Shown: positions 26,042-33,499 of the stretch, piece by piece | Layout of the letters: each line of letters starts with the position of its first letter | How positions within the stretch are numbered: the stretch's first letter is position 1 | NCBI RefSeq assembly: GCF_018588945.1 | Contig: NZ_JAFIWA010000001.1 | Location: 682,001-746,000 of the forward strand | Direction of reading: 5' to 3' | Origin: Microbacterium flavescens | GTDB lineage: Bacteria > Actinomycetota > Actinomycetes > Actinomycetales > Microbacteriaceae | DNA length: 64,000 bases | Position numbers and translations under genes: made by a program | The notes under the pieces: generated by a model | The model's database searches: none | What the model saw: the letters and a program-made list of their open reading frames with translations, nothing else | Told to the model about the DNA's origin: nothing

Positions 26042-26092
26042 ACTCAGCGCTCGGTAGTCACGCAGGCATCGCCGCGGCACCGAGCGCTGAGT
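26042..26092. promoter_or_regulatory. Perfect 14-bp inverted repeat between prsW-like and FKBP genes
   Basis: ACTCAGCGCTCGGT (26042-26055) and ACCGAGCGCTGAGT (26079-26092) are exact complements separated by 23 bases, followed by CTTGTT. It may be a terminator for the PrsW gene, an operator, or part of a small RNA. A TTGACA at 26000-26005 lies upstream, with only a weak -10 (CATCCT) 18 bases on. Confidence 0.55.
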
Positions 26093-26159
26093 CTTGTTCC
26101 GGGTGCCGCCGTCGGCCGCTCGCGTTGACCCGGGCGACGGCCTCCGGTTGGATGGAGCA

Positions 26160-26528
26160 ATGACTGACGACCGCACCAAGCCCGAGTTCGACGCCCCCGA
26201 GGGCCCCGCCCCCACCGAGCTGGTCATCCGCGACATCATCGTGGGCGACGGGGCCGAGGCCAAGCCCGGCGACACCGTCACCGTCCACTACGCCGGTGTC
26301 GAGTACGAGACCGGCGAGGAGTTCGACTCGTCGTGGAACCGCGGCGAGAGCATCCAGTTCCCGCTCCGCGGCCTCATCCAGGGCTGGCAGGACGGCATCC
26401 CGGGCATGAAGGCCGGCGGACGCCGCGAGCTCGTGATCCCGCCGCACCTGGCCTACGGTCCGGCCGGCGGCCACTTCCTCGGCGGCAAGACCCTCGTGTT
26501 CATCATCGACCTCATCTCGGTCGGCTGA
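26160..26528 (+). CDS. FKBP-type peptidyl-prolyl cis-trans isomerase
   Basis: The 122-residue cytoplasmic protein is a single FKBP domain: VTVHYAGVEYETGEEFDSSW, FPLRGLIQGWQDGIPGMKAGGRREL and PPHLAYG are all present, and it ends LVFIIDLISV, as usual. It speeds isomerisation of X-Pro bonds during folding. TTGGAT lies 6 bases before the ATG, matching the local leaderless pattern, and GGAG is too close to be a good ribosome site. Confidence 0.93.
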   Translation: MTDDRTKPEFDAPEGPAPTELVIRDIIVGDGAEAKPGDTVTVHYAGVEYETGEEFDSSWNRGESIQFPLRGLIQGWQDGIPGMKAGGRRELVIPPHLAYGPAGGHFLGGKTLVFIIDLISVG

Positions 26529-26544
26529 GCCGCTCGAATACACA

Positions 26545-26580
26545 CGAGAGGGGCGGATGCTGCGGCATCCGCCCCTCTCG
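26545..26580 (+). terminator. Intrinsic terminator after the FKBP gene
   Basis: A perfect 16-bp stem (CGAGAGGGGCGGATGC and its complement) with a TGCG loop is followed by TTTCC. It contains the GGATGC/GCATCC core. Confidence 0.85.
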
Positions 26581-26670
26581 TTTCCATTCATGGGAATATA
26601 TCCTGCCCGCCGTGGCGTTACATCTCGTATGCCCGTCGCAGACCGCGACCCATCGAGACGAAGGATCACC

Positions 26671-27237
26671 ATGACCGACACCGCCACGACCATCGACATC
26701 CCCGGCTACAAGACCGGCACCTGGGTGCTGGACCCCGCGCACAGCGAGGTCACGTTCAGCGTGCGCCACATGATGATCTCGAAGGTGCGCGGCACGTTCG
26801 GCATGAAGAGCGCCACGCTCGTGGCGCCGGAGAACCCGCTCGACGCGAAGGTCGAGGCGAGCGTCGACGTGACGTCGGTCGACACCAAGGACGAGGGGCG
26901 CGACAACCACCTGCGCTCGGCTGACTTCTTCGACGTGGAGAACCACCCGACCATGGAGTTCCGGTCGACCGGGGCTCGCGTCGAGAACGGCGACTTCCTC
27001 GTCGACGGCGACCTGACGATCCGCGGCATCACCAAGCCGGTGACGTTCGACTTCGAGTTCGGCGGCTTCGGCGTCGATCCGTGGGGCAACTACAAGGCCG
27101 GCGCCACCGCGAAGGCCGTCGTCAACCGCGAGGAGTTCGGCCTCACCTGGAACGCCGCGCTCGAGACCGGCGGCGTGCTCGTCGGCAAGGACATCACGAT
27201 CACCCTCGACCTGCAGGGCGCGCTCCAGCAGGACTGA
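26671..27237 (+). CDS. YceI family protein
   Basis: The 188-residue protein has the YceI lipocalin-like fold: GTWVLDPAHSEVTFSVRHMM (residues 14-33), then VDTKDEGRDNHLRSADFFDVENHP, FLVDGDLTIRGITKPV and NREEFGLTWN. No signal peptide is present, so unlike the periplasmic E. coli protein it is cytoplasmic. Related proteins bind polyisoprenoids, but the role here is unknown. The start after AAGGA is clear. Confidence 0.9.
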   Translation: MTDTATTIDIPGYKTGTWVLDPAHSEVTFSVRHMMISKVRGTFGMKSATLVAPENPLDAKVEASVDVTSVDTKDEGRDNHLRSADFFDVENHPTMEFRSTGARVENGDFLVDGDLTIRGITKPVTFDFEFGGFGVDPWGNYKAGATAKAVVNREEFGLTWNAALETGGVLVGKDITITLDLQGALQQD

Positions 27238-27264
27238 CCCTGCGCCGGCGGTGAAGCCGGCGGA

Positions 27265-28266
27265 TCAGCGCGATGAAGGAGGGGCGGATGCTGCGGCATC
27301 CGCCCCTTCGTCGTTTCGGCGCCTGCGTCGCAGCCGTAGGCGATTCTGGGCGAGGAGGATGCCGAGGAAGACGACGAGCGCCCCGACCGGCTCGTTCCAG
27401 CTGAGACGCTCACCGAGGATGATCGCGCCGAGCACGACGCCCACGAGCGGGGTGATGTAGGTCACGGTCGAGGCGCGGGTGGGTCCCCAGGCGCGGACCG
27501 TGTTCTGGTTCCAGATGTAGGCGACGCCCGTGCCGAGGCAGCCCAGCAGGATCACGCTCACGACGATCCACGGGTCGAGCTGGACGGGCGTGAGCACGAG
27601 GACCGGAGTCAGCACCAGCATGATCGCCGCCGCGATGCCGATGTTGAGGAACGAGAACATGAGGGCGCTCATGCCCGTGCTCGAGACGAACCTGCGCATG
27701 TACGCCAGGCTGAAGCCGTAGCAGGCGGTGGCTCCGAGGATGGCGAGCTGGGCGACGAGGCTCTGCGACAGGTCAAGGCCCTGCCACGGGCCGATGATGA
27801 CGACGACGCCCAGGATGCCGAGGGCGATGCCCGCCATCTGGAGTCGCTTCAGCTTCTCCACGCGGAAGAGCAGGCCCGCCATGATCGCGGTCATGATCGG
27901 CGTCGTCGCGTTGTAGATGCTCGCGAGGCCGGACGTGACGTGCTGCTGTGCCCACGAGAACAGGAGGAACGGGACGACGCAGAACGAGACCGCCAGAACG
28001 GTCATGTGCCCCCAGATCTTCAGCTGCCGGGGGAGCGCCTCGCGGCGGAGCAGCACGAACAGGCCGAGCGCGAGTGCGCCGAGGACGAGGCGCGACCACG
28101 CGACCTGCGCGGGCGAGATGCCGCCGAGGGCGATCTTCATGAACAGGAAGCTCGAGCCCCACACGACGCCGGCGAGCGTGAACTGGACGGCGATCGACAA
28201 CTGTGACGTGCCGGCGGCAGGGGCGTCCGCAGGAGCGGTCGCGGTGGAGAGGGAGGCGGTGGGCAC
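27265..28266 (-). CDS. EamA/DMT family transporter
   Basis: The 333-residue membrane protein has ten helices in two EamA repeats. Typical features are GVVWGSSFLFMKIALGG near the N-terminus and TSGLASIYNATTPIMTAI before the fourth helix. The family exports metabolites or amino acids; the substrate cannot be told. The GTG start lies 6 bases after TAGAGT. The last residues (GADAAASAPPSSR) are encoded by the hairpin that terminates the convergent yceI-type gene. Confidence 0.87.
   Translation of the reverse strand: MPTASLSTATAPADAPAAGTSQLSIAVQFTLAGVVWGSSFLFMKIALGGISPAQVAWSRLVLGALALGLFVLLRREALPRQLKIWGHMTVLAVSFCVVPFLLFSWAQQHVTSGLASIYNATTPIMTAIMAGLLFRVEKLKRLQMAGIALGILGVVVIIGPWQGLDLSQSLVAQLAILGATACYGFSLAYMRRFVSSTGMSALMFSFLNIGIAAAIMLVLTPVLVLTPVQLDPWIVVSVILLGCLGTGVAYIWNQNTVRAWGPTRASTVTYITPLVGVVLGAIILGERLSWNEPVGALVVFLGILLAQNRLRLRRRRRNDEGADAAASAPPSSR
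27281..27306 (+). terminator. Terminator of the YceI gene inside the end of the DMT gene
   Basis: GGGGCGGATGC (27281-27291) and GCATCCGCCCC (27296-27306) enclose TGCG and are followed by TTCGTCGTTT. The hairpin lies 43 bp past the yceI-type stop and within the 3' end of the convergent transporter gene. Confidence 0.7.
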
Positions 28267-28349
28267 GGCGTGACTCTACGCCCGGCATCCGACCCCGGAG
28301 AGGGGACGGGAGCGCGACGTCCGAAATCCGCCGATGAGCGGCGGTCCGG

Positions 28350-29657
28350 CTACGGTTGCGGCTGCTCGGCGTCGTACGCGCGGAACCTCGGGCTGAGCCG
28401 CACGAAGAAGGCGACGAGGCCGATGATGACGAATCCGCCCAGGAGCGGGGGGAACCACAGTGCGGTCACGGTGGCCAGGGTGCCGGCGTAGAGGGCGCCG
28501 AGGCGCGGTCCGCCGGCGACGACCACGATGAAGATGCCCTGGAGTCGTCCGCGGATCGCGTCGGGCACGGCGGCCTGGACCATGGTGTTGCGGAAGATCG
28601 AGCTGACGTTGTCGGCGGCACCGGCGACGGCGAGCGTCGCGCAGGCGGCGACGATGAGGACGAGATTGGGGGATGCCTCGTCCACCGTCGCGGGCGCGAA
28701 CCAGCCGAGGGCCGCGGCGCCGAGCACCATGCCGAGAGCGGCGATCGCACCGCCGTACACGAGGATCGCTCGCTCGATGCCCAGTCCGTGGTGCCGCACC
28801 CGGCCGACGGGTCCGGAGAACAGGCTCGAGAGGAACGCGCCGGCCGCGATCGAGGCGGTCAGGATGCCGGTCGTGATCGGCCCGCCGCCGAGGAGCACCG
28901 CCCCGATGGCAGGGAAGAGCGCGAGCGGCTGACCGAAGGTCATGGCGACGATGTCGAGCAGGAACTGCAGCCGGATGTTGGCGGCGCGCTTGAGGAACCG
29001 GGCGCCGTCCTTCAGCGACTCGAGGCCGGGGCGCACCACCTCGCCCTCGGGCAGGAGCCGGGGGAGGGTCCACAGTCCCAGGAACAGCGACAGCATGAGC
29101 ACCACGTCGAGCGTGTAGGTCCATGCGTACCCGACGAGGGCGACCATGACGCCCGCGAGGGCGGGCCCCGCCATCACCATGATCCCGACCGTGATGCCCC
29201 CGAGAGCGGATGCCGCGGGCAGCAGCTCGCGGGGCAGGAGCCGTGGGACGATCGCCTGCCGCGTCGCCATGACGATGGAGTTCGCTGACGAGTTGACGAT
29301 GCTGAGGACGTACAGCCACCACACGGTCTCGAGCTGCTCCCAGGCGAGGACCGCCAGCAGGACCGTCGATGCGAACGTCACGGTCGCGGCGATGAGCGCG
29401 ACCCTCCTGCGGTCGAAGGCGTCGGCGAGCATGCCGCCGTACAGACCCGCGAAGACCATCGGCACGAGCCCCGCCACCGCGATCATGGCGACCGCGAAGG
29501 TGGACCCGGTCAGCTCGTACATGTGGAGCATGATCGCCACGATGGTCAGCTGGCCGCCGAGGCCGGCGAGCGTCGAGCCGATCCACATGCGCGCGAACGC
29601 CGGACTCGCCGTGAAGGGCCGCAGATCGATGAAGTGGTCGCGGCGCAGGCGGGGCAT
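28350..29657 (-). CDS. MFS transporter
   Basis: The 435-residue membrane protein has about eleven to twelve helices. The MFS A-like motif [13 protein letters not shown] (about residues 74-86) marks the first cytoplasmic loop. It starts [25 protein letters not shown], the form of actinobacterial MFS exporters related to antibiotic or macrolide efflux proteins. The substrate is unknown. TAGCCT is 6 bases before the ATG, a leaderless-type start. It is divergent from rpsO. Confidence 0.87.
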   Translation of the reverse strand: MPRLRRDHFIDLRPFTASPAFARMWIGSTLAGLGGQLTIVAIMLHMYELTGSTFAVAMIAVAGLVPMVFAGLYGGMLADAFDRRRVALIAATVTFASTVLLAVLAWEQLETVWWLYVLSIVNSSANSIVMATRQAIVPRLLPRELLPAASALGGITVGIMVMAGPALAGVMVALVGYAWTYTLDVVLMLSLFLGLWTLPRLLPEGEVVRPGLESLKDGARFLKRAANIRLQFLLDIVAMTFGQPLALFPAIGAVLLGGGPITTGILTASIAAGAFLSSLFSGPVGRVRHHGLGIERAILVYGGAIAALGMVLGAAALGWFAPATVDEASPNLVLIVAACATLAVAGAADNVSSIFRNTMVQAAVPDAIRGRLQGIFIVVVAGGPRLGALYAGTLATVTALWFPPLLGGFVIIGLVAFFVRLSPRFRAYDAEQPQP

Positions 29658-29724
29658 CCTTCGAGGCTAACCCGGCCGACGCTCAGCGACGCACGCCGGT
29701 TCGCTTCCGGGTCCGCGGGGCTGG

Positions 29725-29730
29725 TAGACT
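29725..29730 (+). promoter_or_regulatory. -10 hexamer TAGACT for rpsO
   Basis: TAGACT is followed by about 91 bases of leader before the ATG at 29822. A leader of this length could carry an S15 autoregulatory site; I see no clear fold beyond AT-rich stretches. Confidence 0.55.
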
Positions 29731-29821
29731 CTTGAGGTTGCCGTTTGATCGGCCGCGGATAAAGAGAGCTCGCGCATCAGGCGTCGAGCGCCGCGCAATG
29801 ACCAGAAAGGGGATCCCATCT

Positions 29822-30091
29822 ATGCCACTCGAATCAGACGCCAAGAAGGCGATCATCGAAGAGTACGCGACGCACCCCGGTGACACCGGATCCCCCGAGG
29901 TGCAGGTCGCGATGCTGACGCAGCGCATCAAGGACCTCACCGAGCACCTCAAGGAGCACAAGCACGACCACCACTCACGTCGTGGTCTGTTCTTGATGGT
30001 GGGTCAGCGCCGTCGTCTGCTCGGCTACCTCCAGGACATCGACATCGCGCGCTACCGCTCGCTGATCGAGCGTCTCGGACTTCGCCGCTAA
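29822..30091 (+). CDS. rpsO: 30S ribosomal protein S15
   Basis: The 89-residue protein is a standard S15: [48 protein letters not shown] (here MVGQ) and IERLGLRR at the end. It binds 16S rRNA early in small-subunit assembly. AGAAAGGGGA lies before the ATG. A strong terminator follows directly, so the gene is transcribed alone, with pnp located 13 kb away. Confidence 0.99.
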   Translation: MPLESDAKKAIIEEYATHPGDTGSPEVQVAMLTQRIKDLTEHLKEHKHDHHSRRGLFLMVGQRRRLLGYLQDIDIARYRSLIERLGLRR

Positions 30092-30132
30092 GGCACCGCG
30101 AACCCAGCGTTCAATCGCGCAGAGAACTTCTT

Positions 30133-30170
30133 GAGAAGGCCGTCCCAGGTGTGGGGCGGCCTTCTCCTTT
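30133..30170 (+). terminator. Intrinsic terminator after rpsO
   Basis: GAGAAGGCCG (30133-30142) and CGGCCTTCTC (30157-30166) form a 10-bp stem followed by CTTTG. Confidence 0.9.
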
Positions 30171-30186
30171 GCGTCGGCGGCAGCCG

Positions 30187-31209
30187 CTAGGTCGTGGCGC
30201 CGGCCCGCGCTGCCAGGAGGTCGGCGTGGTGGATCTGGGCGACATCGGGGTGCGCGCGCAGGCGCGACTTCAGCGCGTTCTCGCCGTAGAGGGCGTGGAT
30301 CGGGTTCGACGGGTCCTGGGTCACGCCGCGAGCCTCCGCCGCCAGCTCCGCCGGAAGGTCGATGAGCGGAAGGCGCTTGTCGAGGGCGGGGTTGAAGAAG
30401 AACGGCACCGAGATGCGGTCGTCGGGGTACCGGGGCGAGATGACCCGGTGGTTCGTGGCCACCAGGTAGCCCTGGGTCGCGTACTCGAGCAGTTCGCCGA
30501 TGTTGACCACGAACGCGCCGGGAACGGGCGGAGCATCCACCCACTCGCCGTCGCGCTGCACCTGCAGACCACCCTTGCCCGGCTCCACCCACAGCAGGGT
30601 GAGGACGCCCGAGTCCTTGTGCGCGCCGACGCCTTGCTGGGGCTGGGGGTCCTCCTTGCCCGGGTAGCGCACGATCTTGATGAGCGTGGACGGCTCGCCG
30701 AAGTGCTCGTCGAAGTAGTTCTCGGGGGCGCCGAGTGACAGTGCCCACGCGCGCAGCAGCTTGCGCGCGACGCCGGACAGGTGGTCGTGCCACTCGGACA
30801 CGACGTCGCGCAGCTCGGGCTGGGCGTCGGGCCAGAGATTGGGTCCGACCAGGCGGAAGAAGTCGGCCGCGCTCGGGTCGGCGACCGTCTCGCGCTCCGG
30901 GCCGATGTCGATCTGCTCGCGCCAGTCCACTTTGCCCTGCGTGCGCTCGCCGCCGACGCGCGTGTAGCCGCGGAAGTGCGGGCTCCTGACGTTCTCGATT
31001 GCGAGCTTGTCGGCCACCGGCAGGGCGAAGAAGTCGCGCGCCGCACGGTGCAGCCGCTCTTCGAGCTCGGGCGTGACGCCGGTGCCGGTCAGGTAGAAGA
31101 ACCCGACATCGTGCGTTGCGGCCCGCAGGTCGTCGCGGAAACGGGCGGCCGCGTCCGGCCCCTCGTCGAGCTGCGAGAGGTCGAGGATCGGCAGGTTGAG
31201 GTCGCTCAT
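30187..31209 (-). CDS. 2-oxoglutarate/Fe(II)-dependent oxygenase, isopenicillin N synthase family
   Basis: The 340-residue protein shows the N-terminal DIOX_N features (LPILDLSQLDEG and HDVGFFYLTGTGV) and the Fe(II) site: GVGAHKDSGVLTLL (HxD, about residues 190-203) and the distal His in YLVATNHRVISP (about 250), followed by RISVPFF with the arginine that binds the 2-oxo acid. The substrate is unknown; bacterial members act on varied small molecules. The start at 31209 lies 6 bases after TACTGT on the coding strand; a longer reading would run through the palindrome upstream. Confidence 0.88.
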   Translation of the reverse strand: MSDLNLPILDLSQLDEGPDAAARFRDDLRAATHDVGFFYLTGTGVTPELEERLHRAARDFFALPVADKLAIENVRSPHFRGYTRVGGERTQGKVDWREQIDIGPERETVADPSAADFFRLVGPNLWPDAQPELRDVVSEWHDHLSGVARKLLRAWALSLGAPENYFDEHFGEPSTLIKIVRYPGKEDPQPQQGVGAHKDSGVLTLLWVEPGKGGLQVQRDGEWVDAPPVPGAFVVNIGELLEYATQGYLVATNHRVISPRYPDDRISVPFFFNPALDKRLPLIDLPAELAAEARGVTQDPSNPIHALYGENALKSRLRAHPDVAQIHHADLLAARAGATT

Positions 31210-31220
31210 GTGCCGACAGT

Positions 31221-31244
31221 AAGCGGATGCCGCGGCATCCGCTT
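31221..31244. repeat. 24-bp perfect palindrome between the epoxide hydrolase and oxygenase genes
   Basis: AAGCGGATGC, CGCG and GCATCCGCTT read the same on both strands. It sits 11 bp before the oxygenase start codon, and its edge forms the first base of the proposed -10 TACTGT (31216-31221, leftward). As a leftward terminator it lacks a U tract; rightward it is followed by CTTTGTT. Confidence 0.7.
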
Positions 31245-31326
31245 CTTTGTTGCACACCGTTACCCCGCTCGCTCTGCGACCGGCCATCGGGGTCGCGGAG
31301 CGAGCGGGGCGAGGCGGAACGCGTGC

Positions 31327-32466
31327 CTACGCGCTGGCGAAGAATGCGCGGATGTCGCCGGCGAGCACTGCGGGCACCTCGAGCGCCGCGAAGTGGCCGC
31401 CCTTCTCGAAGCGGCTCCAGTGCACGATGTTGGCGTTGTCGCGCTCCGCGAAGACGCGGATCGTCTGGAAGTCGTCGGCGAAGACCGCGACGCCGGTCCG
31501 GGCATCGCTCACCTGCGGCTCGGCCTCCGCGAGGACGTTCTCGCGGTACGCGCGGCTCATCCCCGCCGATGCGTTGGCGAACCACGCGACGCTGACCTCA
31601 GTGAGGATGGCGTCCAGCGGAACGAGGCTCGTGCCATTGCCGAACGAGTTGAACAGCTCGGAGTAGGCGAGCAGTCCCACCGGCGAGTCGGAGAGCCCGG
31701 CGGCGATCGTCTGCGGACGCGAGGCGTTCATCGTGTTGTACCCGCCGACGGACTGGAACCACTGCATGTGCTCGAGTCCGGCGTAGTCCTGGGGCTCCAG
31801 CTTCTCGAACTCGGCCGGGTCGCCCGACGGGAAGGAGAACAGCTGCAGGACGTGCAGACCGAGGAACCCCTCCGGGTTCTGGAGGCCGAGCTCGCGAGCG
31901 ACCATGGCGCCGTTGTCGCTGCCGTGGATGCCGTAGGAGTCGTACCCCAGCCGCCGCATGAGGGTGTCGTATGCCGCGGCCACGCGCGCGGTGGTCCAGC
32001 CCGCCTCGGTCACCGGCTGGCTGAAGCCGAACCCCGGCGCGTCGGGGATCACCACGTCGAAGGCGTCCTCAGCGCGGCCGCCGTGGGCCACCGGGTCGAC
32101 GAGCGGGCCGATCATGTCGAGGTAGTCGACGAACGAGCCCGGGTAGGTGTGGGCGAGCAGCAGCGGCGTCGCGCCCTCGTGAGGCGACCGGACGTGGACG
32201 AAGTGGATCGTCTGGCCGTCGATCTCCGTCGTGAACTGGGGGTGCTCGTTCATGCGCGCCTCGGCTGCCCGCCAGTCGAATCCGTCGCGCCAGCGAGAGA
32301 CGGCGTCGCGCAGGTACGAGTTCGGCGTGCCGGACTCCCAGTCGTCGACGGGTGCGGCCTGCGGCAGCGGGGTGCGCGCAAGGCGGGCGAGCAGGTCGTC
32401 GACATCGGTCTGGGCGACCTCGACGCGGAAGGGGCGGATCTCGGAGGAGGCGGTTGCGGTGTTCAT
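31327..32466 (-). CDS. Epoxide hydrolase (EHN-type alpha/beta hydrolase)
   Basis: The 379-residue protein matches epoxide hydrolases with an N-terminal EHN segment (IRPFRVEVAQTDVDDLLARLARTPLP). The oxyanion segment reads HTYPGS rather than HGWPGS, the nucleophile is Asp in GIHGSDNGAMVA (about residue 180), and the catalytic His is in GGHFAALE near the end. The product should open epoxides to diols; the substrate is unknown. The start at 32466 lies 7 bases after TATCGT. It is divergent from a WYL-domain regulator with 67 bp between starts. Confidence 0.9.
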   Translation of the reverse strand: MNTATASSEIRPFRVEVAQTDVDDLLARLARTPLPQAAPVDDWESGTPNSYLRDAVSRWRDGFDWRAAEARMNEHPQFTTEIDGQTIHFVHVRSPHEGATPLLLAHTYPGSFVDYLDMIGPLVDPVAHGGRAEDAFDVVIPDAPGFGFSQPVTEAGWTTARVAAAYDTLMRRLGYDSYGIHGSDNGAMVARELGLQNPEGFLGLHVLQLFSFPSGDPAEFEKLEPQDYAGLEHMQWFQSVGGYNTMNASRPQTIAAGLSDSPVGLLAYSELFNSFGNGTSLVPLDAILTEVSVAWFANASAGMSRAYRENVLAEAEPQVSDARTGVAVFADDFQTIRVFAERDNANIVHWSRFEKGGHFAALEVPAVLAGDIRAFFASA

Positions 32467-32481
32467 GTCTCCGACGATACG

Positions 32482-32516
32482 GTCGATATAGGCACGTTTA
32501 CTTCCTGTTAATCGAC
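32482..32516. promoter_or_regulatory. Candidate operator between epoxide hydrolase and WYL regulator
   Basis: GTCGAT (32482-32487) and ATCGAC (32511-32516) form a spaced inverted repeat in the 67-bp divergent gap. The intervening bases are the AT-richest in the area (GTTTACTTCCTGTTA). The left half lies just upstream of the leftward -10 (TATCGT). Confidence 0.45.
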
Positions 32517-32533
32517 GTCTCGGAACTTCTCTC

Positions 32534-33499
32534 GTGGCAGACACTTCGGCACGGATGCTCGCGCTTCTCGGGCTGCTCCAGACCCGCCGCGACTGGACGG
32601 GTCCCGAGCTCGCGGAGCGCCTGGACGTGTCGGTCCGCACCATCCGCAATGACGTGGAGCGGCTTCGCTCGCTGGGGTATCCCGTCGACGCCAGCCGGGG
32701 AAGGGCAGGCTCCTACCGGCTCGGCGCGGGCGGCAAGCTGCCGCCGCTGCTGCTCGACGACGACGAGGCGGTCGCCGTCGCCATCGGGCTTCGCGTGGCG
32801 ACGGGCGTGGCCGGCATCCAGGACGCCGGGGCCCGGGCGCTGGGCAAGCTGCTCCAGGTGCTGCCGCCGCGACTGCGCCCCACCGTCGACGCGGTCGCCG
32901 CGACGGTCGACCGAGGTCCGGAGAACGTCGGGACGGACGCCCCCGATCCCGAGGTGGATCCACGCACGCTCGGCGCGGTGGCCCAGGCGATCCGCGACCG
33001 AGAATGGCTGCGGGTCGACTACCGCGACGAGCCGCGCCGGGTCGAGCCGTACCGGCTCCTCAGCTGGCAGCGGCGGTGGTACCTCGTCGCGCGAGATCCG
33101 GACTCGGGGGAGTGGGGCACCTTCCGGCTCGACTGGGTCGAGCCGCGCATGCCGACGCGTCGGTCGTTCGCGCCGGTCCCGCTCCCGGGTGGGGACTACA
33201 CCGCCTTCGCGCTCCGCTCGATCGCGGCCGCGGGATGGAAGGTGCACGCGCGGCTGCGGATCGCGGCTCCCGCCGAGCGCGTCGTGGCACGGATCAATCC
33301 CACGGTGGGCGTGGTGGAGGCCATCGACGCCGACACGTCGGTGCTGGTGACGGGCGCCGACAGCCTCGAGACGATCGCCGCCTACATCGGCATGCTCGGC
33401 ATGGATTTCACGGTCGACTCGCCGGAGGAACTCGTGCCGCACCTGCTCGCGGTCGCCGACCGATACCGTCGTGCGTCGGGCATCCGGGCCTGGCGCTAG
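32534..33499 (+). CDS. YafY-type transcriptional regulator with WYL domain
   Basis: The 321-residue protein has a DeoR-like N-terminal helix-turn-helix (LLQTRRDWTGPELAERLDVSVRTIRNDVERLRSLGYPV, seen at residues 13-50) and a central WYL-type domain (LRVDYRD, RRVEPYRLLSWQRRWYLVARD, about 155-195). WYL domains sense ligands or nucleic acid. The divergent epoxide hydrolase is the likeliest target. GTG at 32534 is the family start but has no visible ribosome site. The stop overlaps the convergent recQ-type stop by 3 bp. Confidence 0.9.
   Translation: MADTSARMLALLGLLQTRRDWTGPELAERLDVSVRTIRNDVERLRSLGYPVDASRGRAGSYRLGAGGKLPPLLLDDDEAVAVAIGLRVATGVAGIQDAGARALGKLLQVLPPRLRPTVDAVAATVDRGPENVGTDAPDPEVDPRTLGAVAQAIRDREWLRVDYRDEPRRVEPYRLLSWQRRWYLVARDPDSGEWGTFRLDWVEPRMPTRRSFAPVPLPGGDYTAFALRSIAAAGWKVHARLRIAAPAERVVARINPTVGVVEAIDADTSVLVTGADSLETIAAYIGMLGMDFTVDSPEELVPHLLAVADRYRRASGIRAWR

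Noticed and set aside
25978-26159. A tRNA or other stable RNA in the gap before the FKBP gene
   Set aside because: No cloverleaf arms, T-loop or anticodon stem could be found; only the inverted repeat is clear.
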